This document shows, piece by piece, positions 44,370 through 56,543 of a stretch of DNA of 64,000 nt. Positions within the stretch are counted from its first letter, which is position 1, and every line of letters begins with the position of its first letter. Both the position numbers and the translations under genes were made by a program. A model generated the notes under the pieces. The model was given only the letters and a program-made list of their open reading frames with translations, did no database searches and was not told the origin of the DNA. The stretch covers positions 57,316,507-57,380,506 of the forward strand of contig CP092863.1 of the NCBI GenBank assembly GCA_030710605.1, written 5' to 3'. This DNA comes from Cordylochernes scorpioides (lineage: Eukaryota > Arthropoda > Arachnida > Pseudoscorpiones > Chernetidae).

Positions 44370-45420
44370 TTTCCACTGAAGCTTTACGAGCGTTTCGTAC
44401 CTTTAAAGGTATTCGAAGCGGTAAAGGACCCATGACTTGTTACTCTCTAAGGCGAATGATTAAAAATTTTGTGAAGACTGGATATTTCTGGAAGCAAAAA
44501 CTTTAGATGGAAGACCATCGACATGCAAGTCAGTGGCTGTTACGGTTTTGCAGAATGTTGAGACTATTGAAACGTTATCCAAATATGAAGAAGTAAGTGC
44601 TCGACAAGTTTCTCGGCAAACGGGGATTTCGTATGGAACAGTTTGGAGAGCACACAGATTAAGAATTTTTCTTTAAAATATACCCATACAAAATTATAAG
44701 ATTTCACGAGTCGGCGATTTTGATAGGCGTCAAGAATTCGCTGCATGGGTTTTTGGGCAAATTAATATTGATGAAAACTGGCTGTCGAATGTTCTGTGGA
44801 TAGATGATGCTCACATTTCTCTAAACAGAGAAGTTTACACTCGAAACAGCCGCATTTGGGCAACAGAAAACCCTAGGAATTTCACAGAAATGCCACTTAT
44901 CAGCCCAGAGTTACAGTTTTGTTAGGAGTCACATCTCTTATTATTATTGGGCCATTTTCCTTTTTAAAAATCAATGGAAGAACTTTTAAAACCGTTTCTG
45001 TAACAGTTGAACGTTAGGTTCAACTTATGAGAGAAAAGGTTATTCCCATATTGCCGGACAGACAAGAACTAAGCGAAATAACATTCATGCAAGATGGAGG
45101 ACCTCCTCATATTTCCCGCGGTGCCGAACAATTGCTGAAGGATACGTTCGGTGAAGATCGCCATTTATACACCAGTGGCCTCCAAGATAACCAGACTTGA
45201 CGATTTGCGAATTTTGGGGGTACATTTAGTCGCATGTTTATCGATGCCGGCCTACCACATTGGCCATGTTGAAGGTTTCTATCAGATGGCACCTTTTATT
45301 AATTTAAACAGATATGTTATTTAATGCTGTCCATTCGGTCATCTCTCGTCTATCGCAGGCGGTGTTTGAGAATGAAGGGCGCCACATTGAGCGAGGATTG
45401 TGACCTAATACAAGAGAGAA
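44370..45420 (+). pseudogene. IS630/Tc1/mariner-type transposase, decayed
   Basis: Pieces in order: MIKNFVKTG and TLDGRPST (first HTH region), SRQTGISYGTVWRAHRLR (second HTH), VLWIDDAHISLNREVYTRNS with RIWATENPR (first catalytic aspartate), VTVLLGVTSLIIIGPF, and ITFMQDGGPPHISRG (second catalytic aspartate), then a region around 45180-45410 that is barely readable. This is the (D/E)D.HF...RIWATENP...QDGAP.H type common in invertebrates. Several stops and frameshifts break it. The third catalytic residue cannot be placed. Confidence 0.8.
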
Positions 45421-46539
45421 GGCAGTTACCTCATGTGTTATATTAGCTGCCATATATTATATTATCTACAAATATTTTGAAGCTATTTGTGTTAGTTTAT
45501 GGGGATAATAAAGGCTGTCCTCACATCTTGACTCTCTTTTTTTTTCTGAACAGTAATTTTTTTGCTTGTCATTTGCTAACATCTTATATTAGGTCGTGCA
45601 GACCAAAGTGTTATAACTTCTCGAATAACACTGGTACACACAGTTTTACCCCTTATGTTTAGTTTTTCGCTTTTCGCTCATTAGAAGAAATAGCATAAGG
45701 AATATTTTCTGTAAACCAATAACTTTAGAAATGTTGTGCAAAAAAATAATACAAAATGATTTTACCACGTTTTTCAACGCAAAAGATCGATCTGAAAATG
45801 ATTTATATTTGAGGGGACATATTTTTAAAATTGTGTACAGTATAATAAGCAATGATAACATTCGACAAGCCCAAAGGATATTTGGAATAAAGTATGACAA
45901 ATTTATTTTGCCACTCCCCTCTATATTTCATTTTTTGGATCATGACAAATATCCAATTAAAAGTTAAGTGTCGCCAATTAGTCAACAAACTAAACATTCC
46001 TATAGCAAGAAATCCTATTAGTAGTGCCATCATAATTTTTGGTACTATATCAACATTTCGAAAAATCGTGTATTGATATCATCAGCAGTGTTTTTCAAAC
46101 ATTCAATATATTTCACAAAACTCCATCTGAAATATAAATATTTTTTGCTACATGTTTTAATTTGCATTTACCTATTTTACATACCTCGGATTGCATTTTA
46201 GAATTATCATCGAATTCTTCTATTTTTGGCGAAATAGTGTTTTATTACTTTATCATTTGATATTATTAGGGTTATTTCCTTGTATTCAAAAAGGAAAAAT
46301 ACTTGTCGATCAGTTATAATTTCAATTTATCAAGCAATTTGGCCGCTGAATCTCTGATTCTGGTAGAGCGCCATCTAGCGAATAAAATTGTAACTAAAAT
46401 CAATTTCGAATTTTTCAATTTTTTTTTAAAATCCCATTGCATCCTGAACACAATGGTGTTTACCGCATTGCCCTAGCGCAAATATTCACGGAGTTATTTA
46501 TTTTTAAAGTTGTGCAAGACTTTTGGATCACCCTGTATT

Positions 46540-47700
46540 TCCCGATAAAAGCTTTTATTCTTCAACGTTTTATTCAGGTATATATCTCTGTCACATTGTA
46601 AGTAGACTGATATTCGAGGATTTTATATTTTTATATCTAAAACTAAAATGTTTCAGGAATTATATTTTTCGATGAAAATTGAAACGCTAAGACAGGCCTA
46701 TTTTAATATTGTTTTTTTTTTTCTGTTTTAGAATCTTCAACAAAAAAGAGAAACTCATATGACAGATATGGTTAAAACGGATGTTATTCAACATCAAATA
46801 AAGCAAGAGAATGTTTACTACATTTGTGTGTTTTAACATACATAATATAAATATCAGGATATTTATTTATTGAGAGATGATGTTTTATATATTTTACATT
46901 GGGAATAACTTATTTAACTTCCGATTTAAGGGTTTCGGATATAAGGTCAGAATATGGGAGCCTAATTTATTGGTTAAATTGGTTTCTGGATATTAATTTT
47001 TCTTTATAAGAGTACTTTTTGAGAAAAAAAGATTTGCTATAATGTCGATTTAATCTATAGCAATTTAAAAAGATCGTAAGTCACACGCAGGGTTCTATTT
47101 TATTACATGTTTTTATATAAGGTCGACTGTTGGTTCGAGCGTTTATTCAAATACATTTATAATGAAGCTATATGTGAAAAATAGATGTATCCTAATCTCA
47201 AATATATATTTTTATTTTATAAGATTGATCGCCAGCCCTAATTATATTAAATACATATCAGGCAGATGGCTTAGATTTTAGAAAATCAATTTCGATTTTA
47301 AGTAACTTTCGATAGGGAGAATCCTAATCCTTATCAAGACATGTGTTTTATTGAGCATTCCGATAAAACAAACAGACACTCTAAAAATTATTGGCGTTTT
47401 TCCAATAAATACTCGCAAATAAATATTTTTCCTCAAGTATAATATACAATATATATATATATCAGTGCTGCATATAAATGTATAAATTGAATTACAAAAC
47501 CATTGAGAGATATGTGAAAATATAAGTCATAAAGTAGGGTACCTGCCATATCGTAGGGTGATATTTTATTTGAATAAGGTTTTTGTTACATTTAGTAATG
47601 TCATTTAAGTTGGAGATTGACGAAGCGCGAATAGACGGGTGGAGGTTGTGGAGGAATTCTCGGTGTTGCTGGGAAACAATTTCAATGAACACCTTTTACT
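46540..47700. other. AT-rich spacer, nothing recognised
   Basis: No domain or terminal repeat. Short frames only. Confidence 0.5.
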
Positions 47701-47702
47701 AA

Positions 47703-49690
47703 CACATTGAGCCCGTAGGACGTGGATCCACGTCCAAGCAATATAAGCCTAAAGCCCGCAGGCCGTGGATCCACGTCCTGAAACTTCAAAATTCAATATA
47801 AAATCGTGGCATAATTCACGTCCTTCGGGCTTCTGCCATCAAATAGCTGCATCATTTGTCTACGTCAGTGCTCAAGGTCACACGCGGGGGAGGGTAAAAG
47901 GGGCCCCGTTGGGGGATTTTCCATGACATCACTTCTGCTCACGTTTCCTCCTCCTGCCGCTAGCTTCCTGGACGGTTGTTATTTTATTTATTGCCATTTT
48001 TTTTTGCGTTCGCTTCTAAAATGGATCTTGATCAACCCAGTACCTCGGGAATAGCTCCAATTACAGAACCTGAGGAGTTTGGTGATGAATATTTTCAAGA
48101 TTCTGGTTCAGAATTGGATGATTCTGTTATTGATCCAGATTTTGTTTTGGATGAATATGATTCAGATGCAACTGAAATTTATTTTGAAGATGTTGCTCCT
48201 GCCAAAAAAATCACTTTGGGGATGGAGAATGGACCGAGGTCAGTGATCCTTTTCATAAACTTTATTTTTCTTCTCTTCACGGTCCAAATAGTGCCTATTT
48301 TCCCGACACTTCTCCCTATTCAGTATTCAAGTTATTTTTTGATGAAGAGTTTTTCAGAAACGTAAAACTTCGGTTGGAGAACTAAATCTTTTTCTTGCCA
48401 TTATAATACATATGAGCCTTGTTGTGAAGCCAAGGATAAGAGATTATTGGTCAACTCACATAGGCATCAAATCATCTTTCTGCAAGTCAACAGGCATGAA
48501 AAGGGAAAGGTTTGAAGCCATTCTTTCTATGCTGCATCTCAATGACAATGCAACTTATATTGCCTATGGACAACCTGAATATGACCCTCTTCACAAACTA
48601 CGGACATTTTTCGACCCTCTCGTTCATAAATTCAAAAAGATTTACCAACCAGATGTGAATCTTACCATTGATGAGGCTATATGCCCATTTCGTGGGAGAA
48701 TCCATTTCAGAGGGTACATCAAAGGAAAGCCTCACAAATATGGAATAAAAATGTACCAATTGTGTGAGGCCAGCACTGGATACACATGCATTATTGATGT
48801 GTATACAGGAAAACACCCTGATAAAGCTGCAGAGTACAACTCAATAATGAGTTTGGTCGGAAGATTGGCTGAATCAAATTTTGAAAAGGGGCATATCATT
48901 TACTTTGACCGTTGGTTTTCTTCTCCACAACTGTTTGAACACTTATGGAGCAAAAAACTATTGCTGTTGGTACAGTAATGCAAAATAGAAAGGCTTGCCA
49001 AAAAAGGCTTTTTCTAAAAAACTCAGAAAAGGTGAAGCCATCATCCGACAAAAAGGACCCCTTCTTGCAATGAAATGGCGGGACACCAGAGAGGTATTTA
49101 TGCTCTCTACAAATCAAGAGGCAGAAATGATTCAGGCACCTAAAAGATCTAAAAGAACTCCAGAACCAGAGCTAACAATGAAACCAGCAGTGGTTGTTGA
49201 TTACAACAAAAATAAAGCTGGTGTTGATCGAAGTGATCAATACATGTCCTATTACCCTTTATATCGTAGGACAACGAAGTGGTGGGAAAAGGTATTTTTC
49301 CACCTTTTCAACCTTGGTATCGTAAATTCAAAAATTATTTACAATAAATTGAACCAGGACAAGAAACTGAACCTAAGAGAATTCAATTTGAGAATTTTAG
49401 AAAAATTAGTTGAAGAGGCAGGTGTTGAAATGTTGGATGAGCAGCAAGGTGCTTCTGGTTCCCCAGATAGGCTTTTGGGGAAACATTTCTTAACCAGAAT
49501 CAAAGTGGAAGGGAAAGAAGGCACATATATTCAGAGAAAATGTAAAGTCTGTTCCGAAAAAGGAAAAAGAAAAACAGGAAATAGAGCAAGGAAGGATAGT
49601 GCATATATGTGTGAGACCTGTTTGGTCCCACTTTGTCTAGTTGACTGCTTCAAGATTTACCACACCAAAGAAATATTTTGGGCTTAATCT
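47703..49690 (+). mobile_element. piggyBac element, right end not found
   Basis: The left end probably starts at 47703 after CTAA (a one-base variant of the TTAA target): cacattgagcccgtaggacg. Two nested copies of gg(a/c)cgtggatccacgtcc lie at 47718 and 47762. The palindrome GTGGATCCAC in both is a likely transposase-binding site. The matching right terminal repeat is not visible after the stop codon and may have been lost to the hairpin insertion at 49805. Confidence 0.75.
48021..49687 (+). pseudogene. piggyBac transposase, two frameshifts
   Basis: ATG 48021 starts MDLDQPSTSGIAPITEPEEF, an acidic N-terminal region usual for the family. A frame change near 48220 leads to DPFHKLYFSSLHGPNS; the next frame covers 48412-48978 with RDYWSTHIGIKSSFCKSTGM and TIDEAICPFRGR (first catalytic D at 48670). 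It ends YFDRWFSSPQLFEHL (second D, 48907; the family usually has DNFYTS or similar). After a second frame change near 48965 the third frame has YNKNKAGVDRSDQY (third D, 49226). The C terminus is a cysteine-rich finger, CKVCSEKGK...CETCLVPLC (about 49540-49650). All three catalytic aspartates survive, so decay is mild. Confidence 0.92.
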
Positions 49691-49804
49691 CAATATTATT
49701 TGATTTCTTTATTTTATTTCCCTACATAATTTTTATTTTCTTTATCTAGATTTGCTATATACATATATTTTTAACATGAATCATGAAAAATTCTCTTATA
49801 GAAT

Positions 49805-49921
49805 TGTAAATAGTTATAAAACGAAGAGAAAATTTTACCCGTCGAAGGGTGTGAAGCCCGAAAGCTTGTAGCCCATGCATTTTAATAAAAAAAATTTCTC
49901 TTCGTTTTATAACTATTTACA
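49805..49921. repeat. Perfect 27-bp hairpin enclosing a hammerhead-like motif
   Basis: 49805-49831 and 49895-49921 are perfect reverse complements (tgtaaatagttataaaac... and its inverse). The 63-nt loop contains CGTCGAAGGG, GCCCGAAAGCTTGTAGCCC and TTTAATAAAA, the same order as the Penelope-like tails at 41.1 and 44.1 kb. The core is more decayed here (CCGTCGA). Such inverted ends around a short tail echo the larger arrangement at 29142-30033. Confidence 0.65.
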
Positions 49922-50099
49922 TATATTTTTGCAACCATATATTATGGAGTGAATTCGATTTTTTGTATATTTTTACCTATTTTATATGTCTCATATTAAT
50001 TTTTAAATCATTTATAAAAAAGATTTTGCAGTCTTATAAGTTACTAGAGAGGGTATATAAGTAATTTCAAATAAAATAATTAATGTAAGTCATCAATTT

Positions 50100-50730
50100 T
50101 GTGATTTATGAATTTTTTAACAACACTCAAAAAATGCTCGTCCCAGCGGAATTTGCCCTTCTTTTTCTCACGGGCTCAAAGATTAGTCCATGATAAATTA
50201 AAATAACTCCATAAAGTATATTTAAATTATTTATACCAGGCGAGTATCCACTGAAGATACTACTGGATCGTTTCACAGCTACAAGTCGCCTTAAAGGTGT
50301 AAGCCACTTTAAAAGAGTGTAAGTCTCGAGAGGCCAAGGACAGGCCAAAGTAATAGTATTACCTTGGATAACTGCCCAAAGGGTATAATATAAGAAAACA
50401 GTGTCACAAATAGGTAGACAGGCGCGGGTTGATTATGACCTGGGACCAGCAAAGAGTTGCAAAGATAAGCGCAGAGACAGAAAGGTTGAAGAGAGATAAG
50501 CCCTTGAAAAATGAGATCCCCCCTGATCCCAGCAGATAGTTATATAGACGAGTGGAGAGACAGACAAGCTAAAGAGAGACAAGCGAGCGACAGACAAGTT
50601 GAAGAAAGACAACCCTGAAAAAATGAAGCCCCGATCGATCATGTCGAGATAATTGGCCGGCAGTTTGATGGTCCGCCAGGCGGCGCAGTAAAGTGACTTG
50701 CGATACAAGACCGACTCTATTAAAATACGT
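50100..50730. other. Unassigned mixed-composition block with AGACAAG repeats
   Basis: The block is less AT-rich than its flanks and stops sharply near 50730. It contains short imperfect repeats of gagacagacaag / gagagacaagcga / gacagacaagttgaag between 50550 and 50610. No domain is seen on either strand; minus-strand frames of 73 and 91 codons are low-complexity. It could be the leader or LTR of an unrecognised retroelement. Confidence 0.35.
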
Positions 50731-51009
50731 CATCTCTTACACAACAATTACATATCAATAACCGTTCCTTTTCCAACCCTTAGATATATTTATTTCAGGA
50801 ATATTGATATTGGGATTACACATATATAGAGAGTGGCGTATGCCGCTGTTTAATTTCTACTCTTTGCACTATAAAAATATTAGACTTTCAATCTATTCTT
50901 TAAAATTTCTCTAGAAGAGCATATAACTAGATGTTGAGTCGAAAATTATAAATTGTTTTGAAAATAGAGAAATCCATAAATAAATCTTCAATTAAAATGG
51001 CATATATAT

Positions 51010-51180
51010 AAAAAACTAAACCCTGACCAGGCTCACATGAGCATTTCTAGATGGCACAGCGCCATATAGTGGAGCAAAAATAAACTAAACGTTTATTTAA
51101 CTTGCTCCGTGATATTTGGCCAACCCAATTTATTGATAAATCAAGAAAAGTCAATCACTTTTACAATTGACCTATCCGGG
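51010..51180 (-). repeat. Hammerhead-bearing repeat, truncated (ribozyme missing)
   Basis: Has the terminal block (gaccaggctcacatgagc), ggcacagcgccat, aaataaactaaacgtttattt and ttgctccgtgatatttggcc, then ttgataaatcaagaaaagtcaatcac, where it stops just short of the hammerhead. Confidence 0.75.
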
Positions 51181-51189
51181 TGAAATTTT

Positions 51190-52710
51190 GACAAGAAATA
51201 ATGTGCAAATTATTATAATAACTGGATAATTTACATATTTTGTTTATTCTAGATACGATGTCATAATATTTTATCTATCTGGAATAAGGTTGGACACTAT
51301 ATACACACATACCGCTTCATTTAAACCTCATTTTGGAATTCCGAAAAACGAAAACAATCGTACAAGATTTCGTTCAAGACACCCTTCTACGGGCACAAAT
51401 ATATACGATCGTTCTTTTATAAAATAAGCTCTTCTCCCCGACTTATTCTTCTCTAGCCAATAGGGAGATGGTATCTTTGTCTCAATATATAAATATTATT
51501 AAGGATAAAAACATATAAATGAATGCCTATCTAATTGTTACTACACTACAGATAACCATGTATATTCATGTTAAAGATATTTTTCTCGGGCATCAATCAT
51601 TCACTGAGGCAGAATCCGGGCCATTTAACCAGTGAATAATATCAGCTGATGTTTCCTAAATGACGTGACGGGGCACATTTGTGATTTGAGAAATAATTAT
51701 CAATCTATTTATCTTTCTAATAAAATTTTACATATAATTTGAAAATTATTCAAATCTATAAACACGCACATTCTCGAAAATACACTCTCAATTATATGAG
51801 TTTGGTGCAGTGAATTCATCGAAAATCCTTATCGGGGCGCCCAATTCTTGCGTGTCTCCAAAAATGTACTTCCCAGTGAGTTTAGGGCGATTAAAGTCTG
51901 GAATTACTGTAAATACTTATCCTTTTAATGCAGTTTGGTATGATATGAAATGATATGATATTTCATTTCAGTAATTTGAATACTCGAAACTCTGTTCCAT
52001 GTGCACTCCAAAAGTTAGCCACAAACCCTGGAATGTAGAATAAAATGTATTTTTAAAACGCCTCCAATAATTTTAGATAATTAGCTATTGATGCGTGTAG
52101 GATCAGGTTTTTGTATTGTCAACATTGTGCTGCTGGTGTTTCTCGGATCTTTACGACGTTGGTAGGGCAAAAAAGGACTGAAATAGAGAGGACGGTGTCA
52201 CAGGAGGTGTCCTATTCACTTTATTTATATAGGACACCTATTTTACGGCTAAATTTGCTTATTATCTTCTTCATATTGGTCAATTTTGAAATAGGTTTCG
52301 ATATACCTTAAACAAATCCAAGATATTAAAAGGTATAACTCAAACCTATAATAGTTTGAACTGAAGTATTAAAAAAAAGGTTAACAGACAAACAAAAGGT
52401 TTCACTGATAGTTATTCAAAAGAGGACCGTATCGCCACGTTCATCAAGAAGTTCGCGAAACATAAATACAGTTTGACTCTTGAATTTTCAAATTTAATAA
52501 GAAACGCTGCATGAGTGGTGAAGAGTCGGTGCTGTGTCAATTATGCACGTCGGTGGGGGTTTATATCGTCGAGTTCTTTCAATTTGTAGGTCATTTAGCG
52601 ACACACACAAATTTATCCAACTTTTGGCGCAGCGCACTGGAAATAACATATTATAAACTACTATTTCTGAAGATGAATCTTAAGAAGATTAAATCTTAAA
52701 AATAGATAAT
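51190..52710. other. Spacer, nothing recognised
   Basis: Mixed to AT-rich, with short frames and no motif, terminal repeat or clear duplication. Confidence 0.45.
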
Positions 52711-52715
52711 ATATA

Positions 52716-52920
52716 CACTCATGTACAAAATTTAAGCAGGTTGTACCTTTTAGCATGCATATAAGGAATCAGAGAGACAATAACTATGAATATTTATTAC
52801 ATAGTGATCTTTATTGAAGACACACTAGATAACCAAGTGTGATCAAAATTTCTTCTGTCTCCGACGAAATGCTACATCGAGGACTTTTCACTCCTTCAAG
52901 TTTTGTCCATGAGTGTCTAT
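52716..52920. mobile_element. Tc1-type MITE, about 205 bp
   Basis: The left end reads acactcatgtacaaaatttaag and the right end cttcaagttttgtccatgagtgt (inverted, a few mismatches). The left part is shared, inverted, with 17793-17835. No coding capacity. Confidence 0.7.
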
Positions 52921-52924
52921 GCCA

Positions 52925-54540
52925 TATCAATGTTCAATCATATTTAATCCAAAATCATGTTTATATTCTTGTGTATAAATTACCAAACGCTTTTCGATTA
53001 TTCTAAAATCTAACATCATAGTTTAAAATATGGTCACGTTTTTTTTGGCCGAATCAATTTTTATTCGTAGTTAAATATCTAAATTTAATTTTAAAAACAA
53101 ATTAAATAAAAGGAAAATGAAAGCCGCTTTAAAGTTTCCAATTTGGGCGCTAGCCAGCGAAATGTGAATTACTGAAATATAATTTGAGGCTTAGAATCCT
53201 GGTGAGGGACTGGCCACTTTTCTCAATAGCCGGCGGGAGATGATGATCTCTGGTGAACCCGACACCTCTGCAGTTGATTTGAAACTACCATCAGCAGCCC
53301 CTGTTATCTCTAATATTGCAAAACTTTTTTTATTTTGTATGCAGCTACACACATCTCTCTCAACTGCTCTTCTTTTGTTTATTTCCTGACATTTCTCCGT
53401 GTGACCATTTCCTTGAAGACAGGAAACGTCCGCCGGGAAGAAAATAAAATAATATCCATTAATGTAGCAGCATTATCAGATTAAATTCCAACCAGAAATT
53501 GATTTGAAAAATTTGTATTTGAAGGAGGACTTTTCTTAACACCTTCAATGTAAGGCTTCCTGAAATCATGCTGATAAAACTTTCTCTCGTTCTATTTCTC
53601 ACTGTCTATTACTTTACAAAATACTGATTTACTCTCTATGACATGTTTTGTTTCATAGTTTGTTATAAGATTTAACGTATTGTTATATCGTACAATTAGC
53701 TTCAATCGTACAGTCCTTCCCAAATTAACGGCCTACCCCAAACATTTAATGTTACTTGAACCTGGAGGATAAATGGTGTTCAGGTGCTCAGCTCTTCGCG
53801 CGCCAAATTGTGATTTTGTCTTTGTGAAATTACGTGTTGATACTTGATCTGCAGTAGAGGTTCCATTCAGCCTAGGTAGTAAATCGACATGTCACCTTGT
53901 CTCAGTGGTTCAACATGGGGGCGTAAACGACCTGAAATGCGATTCTGGAAATGAACTTTTCCATGCATCGTAATTTTTAATATTTCATTTTTTTTTTCAA
54001 ATATATTTTTATAAAGGTTGCAATCATATAATATCTGCTTCAAAAATTTGCTATCAATGCCTTTTACACTTTTAAAAATATATTAAATTATTTAAAGGGC
54101 AAATATGAGTATTAAAAAGGTATTTTTCTGTTTTGACAAAGTATATATGTTTCATATTTTAAATAAGTATATAAGTATATCAATCGTAATGTTAATGTAT
54201 ATTATTTTAAAAAATTCATACGAGATTTTTTCAACGAAATTTAATATAAAAATGTGTTTATTTTAAACAACATATTTTCATATGTTTATTTATAACATAT
54301 ATATTATAAATATTTAATGTGTTCTCTCTCTGTCAATTTGCTTTGTTTATATATGTATATGGAGGCAACATAATTTGGTCTAAATAAAACTTTCAAAATA
54401 TCTAATTGAAAATTAAAAATTTATCTTTTAAATTTGTAAATTGCAAATCATTCTTTCCAATCTGTATCTTTCATTTTTCTCAAATACTAATATATTTGAG
54501 AGACATAGCTTTCTCCTTGAAGTATTGCGCGCAGGTTTAT
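52925..54540. other. Spacer, nothing recognised
   Basis: 53150-53470 and 53760-53950 are less AT-rich but have no recognised feature; the rest is AT-rich. Confidence 0.45.
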
Positions 54541-54559
54541 TCAAATAAAATATTAAGTC

Positions 54560-54660
54560 AATATGTACATTTGTAGTACAAATTGTATGTACATTTAGCG
54601 CAAGTGTCCCTAGGGGGACATAGCGTTTTGAATTGAAATAAATAAATAAATAAATACCAG
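54560..54660 (+). repeat. Probable non-LTR element 3' tail
   Basis: gcgcaagtgtccctaggggg and acatagcgttttgaattg are followed by four or five AAATA units (54640-54657). A short 3' end with a simple-repeat tail is typical of LINE insertions. No coding sequence is attached. Confidence 0.4.
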
Positions 54661-54661
54661 A

Positions 54662-55215
54662 CAGTACTAGAAATATTTATTAACGAACGGATATATATAA
54701 AACATTTTTCAGACATTTCTCCATTATGTTTCGGACAGGCTAAATACTATTCGGGCTGAATCTGTTACAGTGTAAAATATAACTTGAAGTTGCGAAAGAA
54801 TATTCTTCATCTATCGAAAGAGGCACATTTCTCCCTATTAAATATTAAAGCAATGCATTTAGGTTCTAGTCAAAGGGTTTGGTGGTAATAAAGAATGAAG
54901 CAGAACATCAGTTTAGACAAAATCAGACAAAAGGCCAACCTGTATAACATTGTTCCGAACTTTGGACCTCATCAATACAGGGACGGCTTCGATTTAATAA
55001 TACCCTATTCATTTGCTGAAAAAAGGTTTTAAGCTGGTGAAGTAGCAGGGCCAATTTTCAGACTGGAGTAAGTACAACTTATAATTTCGTGTGAATGGTA
55101 TTCATGTACCAAAGGTGGCACCTCTACACACAAAAAAAAAAAAAAAGATTAAAATATAGCTTTAGTAAATATTTCACAATATAATGATCTTATATATATA
55201 TATATGCAGACTATC
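54662..55215. other. AT-rich spacer, nothing recognised
   Basis: No feature supported. Confidence 0.45.
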
Positions 55216-55216
55216 C

Positions 55217-55547
55217 TGTCGGTTGATAAATGTGGTACTACAAGCACTTAAAGTCATGGGGCCAGAGTGGTTTTGGGTGTCAAAAGGACGAGGAAGGTTG
55301 GATGTCACCTGAGAGATACCAGCGCCGAAGACGCGGACAAGGTCCAGGAGGATGTGATCTATATGAGAGGGAGAGGTTATCTGTCCTGTCCGTTTGTCGG
55401 TGAGAGAAAAGCGGAGTTAGACTAACTAATGGCTTCTGTAATCGGAACCTTGTCCTGTCTTGGCCACGGCGGACTCTCAATAAACCTTTATTGCTTTATA
55501 TTCTGTATTACTTGATGGCCAAGTTGGCGCGTTGAATTATATCTACA
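55217..55547 (+). repeat. Candidate solo or truncated LTR
   Basis: A less AT-rich block begins TGTCGGTTG and ends ATATCTACA, followed by ttttggcgttgttac, which looks like a primer-binding site (TGGCG...). AATAAA occurs at 55479. No second LTR, target duplication or pol sequence is present. Confidence 0.4.
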
Positions 55548-55569
55548 TTTTGGCGTTGTTACACTATTT

Positions 55570-56540
55570 ATAATTATTATACCTAAGAAAATCTATAGTG
55601 TATAGGGAAATATATATATAAATATACAGGAACCACTTCATAAGAATACAAATATTGACTTGTGTCCGTTTTACTAACCTGAAACCTAGTAATCAAGGGT
55701 GATATGGTCTAATGAAATGCGTTTGAAGTCAAATGTGTTAATTATTGTTAGGAGCGCGTTATTTATAAAGCTAAATGGGGAGAAATTCCTATTTTTGATA
55801 AATCCTCATGAAATTCCTTTGTTCTGAAGGATAATGATTACTTAAGTCAAACCTTGTATTATAGGTTTGACTTATAAATTAAAATATATTTTTTGTGCAT
55901 ATATAGAAGCGTAGTTTTATGAATAAATAAATGTTAAAAACATAAGAGCCAATATAAGTTTTAAGATCGCTTTGTTCTCTTCGAGCACCTGTTCATCTAC
56001 CAGGCCCATGACGGGGTTTACTAATTAATTACCTAACTAACACTAATGTCACAAAGCTGTCAACTCTGGTGCATATTAAATATATCTCTCCTTTGTCACC
56101 ATTAAATATATTTTGAATAAATTTTAATTACCTTTTTCGATGGAAATATCACCACACACAAGTTACTATTCGAAAATTGAAATAATGTATTTTTGAAACT
56201 TTTTGACTTAATATAATTTTAATATTTTCCCTCCATTTGTACCTTTGTCAGTTCCAATAGGTTTCAAGGTTTCCATGTTTTACAATGGTTCTCTTTTATA
56301 ATGATATTGTATTCAAACTGTTAGATTCATAATATTTTTGACGGCTTCAATATAGTGAGAATATTTGTTTTTAAAATTGATTAGAATCTCGGAAAAGTCA
56401 GAGTTCGGCAGTTTCTCTAAGGCATAGCTGCGAATGTATGGCGAAACACTGCAAATATCCAACACTGATGAGCCAGGCCCTTCAATTATTTAATAAATAA
56501 ATATATTTATTAAAAAACGAAATAAAAAAATAAAAGATAA
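55570..56540. other. AT-rich spacer; small MITE fragment at 56462
   Basis: 56462-56490 (aacactgatgagccaggccc) is the end of the palindromic MITE family. Otherwise nothing recognised. Confidence 0.45.
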
Positions 56541-56543
56541 AAA

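Larger units (their letters stand above)
43533..46535 (+). mobile_element. 3.0-kb Tc1/mariner-type element with ~380-bp inverted repeats
   Basis: Ends CAGGGTGATCCAAAAGTC (43533) and its inverse GACTTTTGGATCACCCTG (ending 46535) are flanked by TA on each side. Inverted similarity continues for about 375-398 bp (43533-43907 and 46138-46535), unusually long for this superfamily. The interior holds a decayed transposase, a MITE fragment (43966-44065), a Penelope-like tail (44100-44180) and 45430-46130, which I cannot assign. Confidence 0.85.

Noticed and set aside
50433..50708. 91-codon minus-strand frame
   Set aside because: It follows short AGACAAG repeats, and its L/S-rich translation has no motif.
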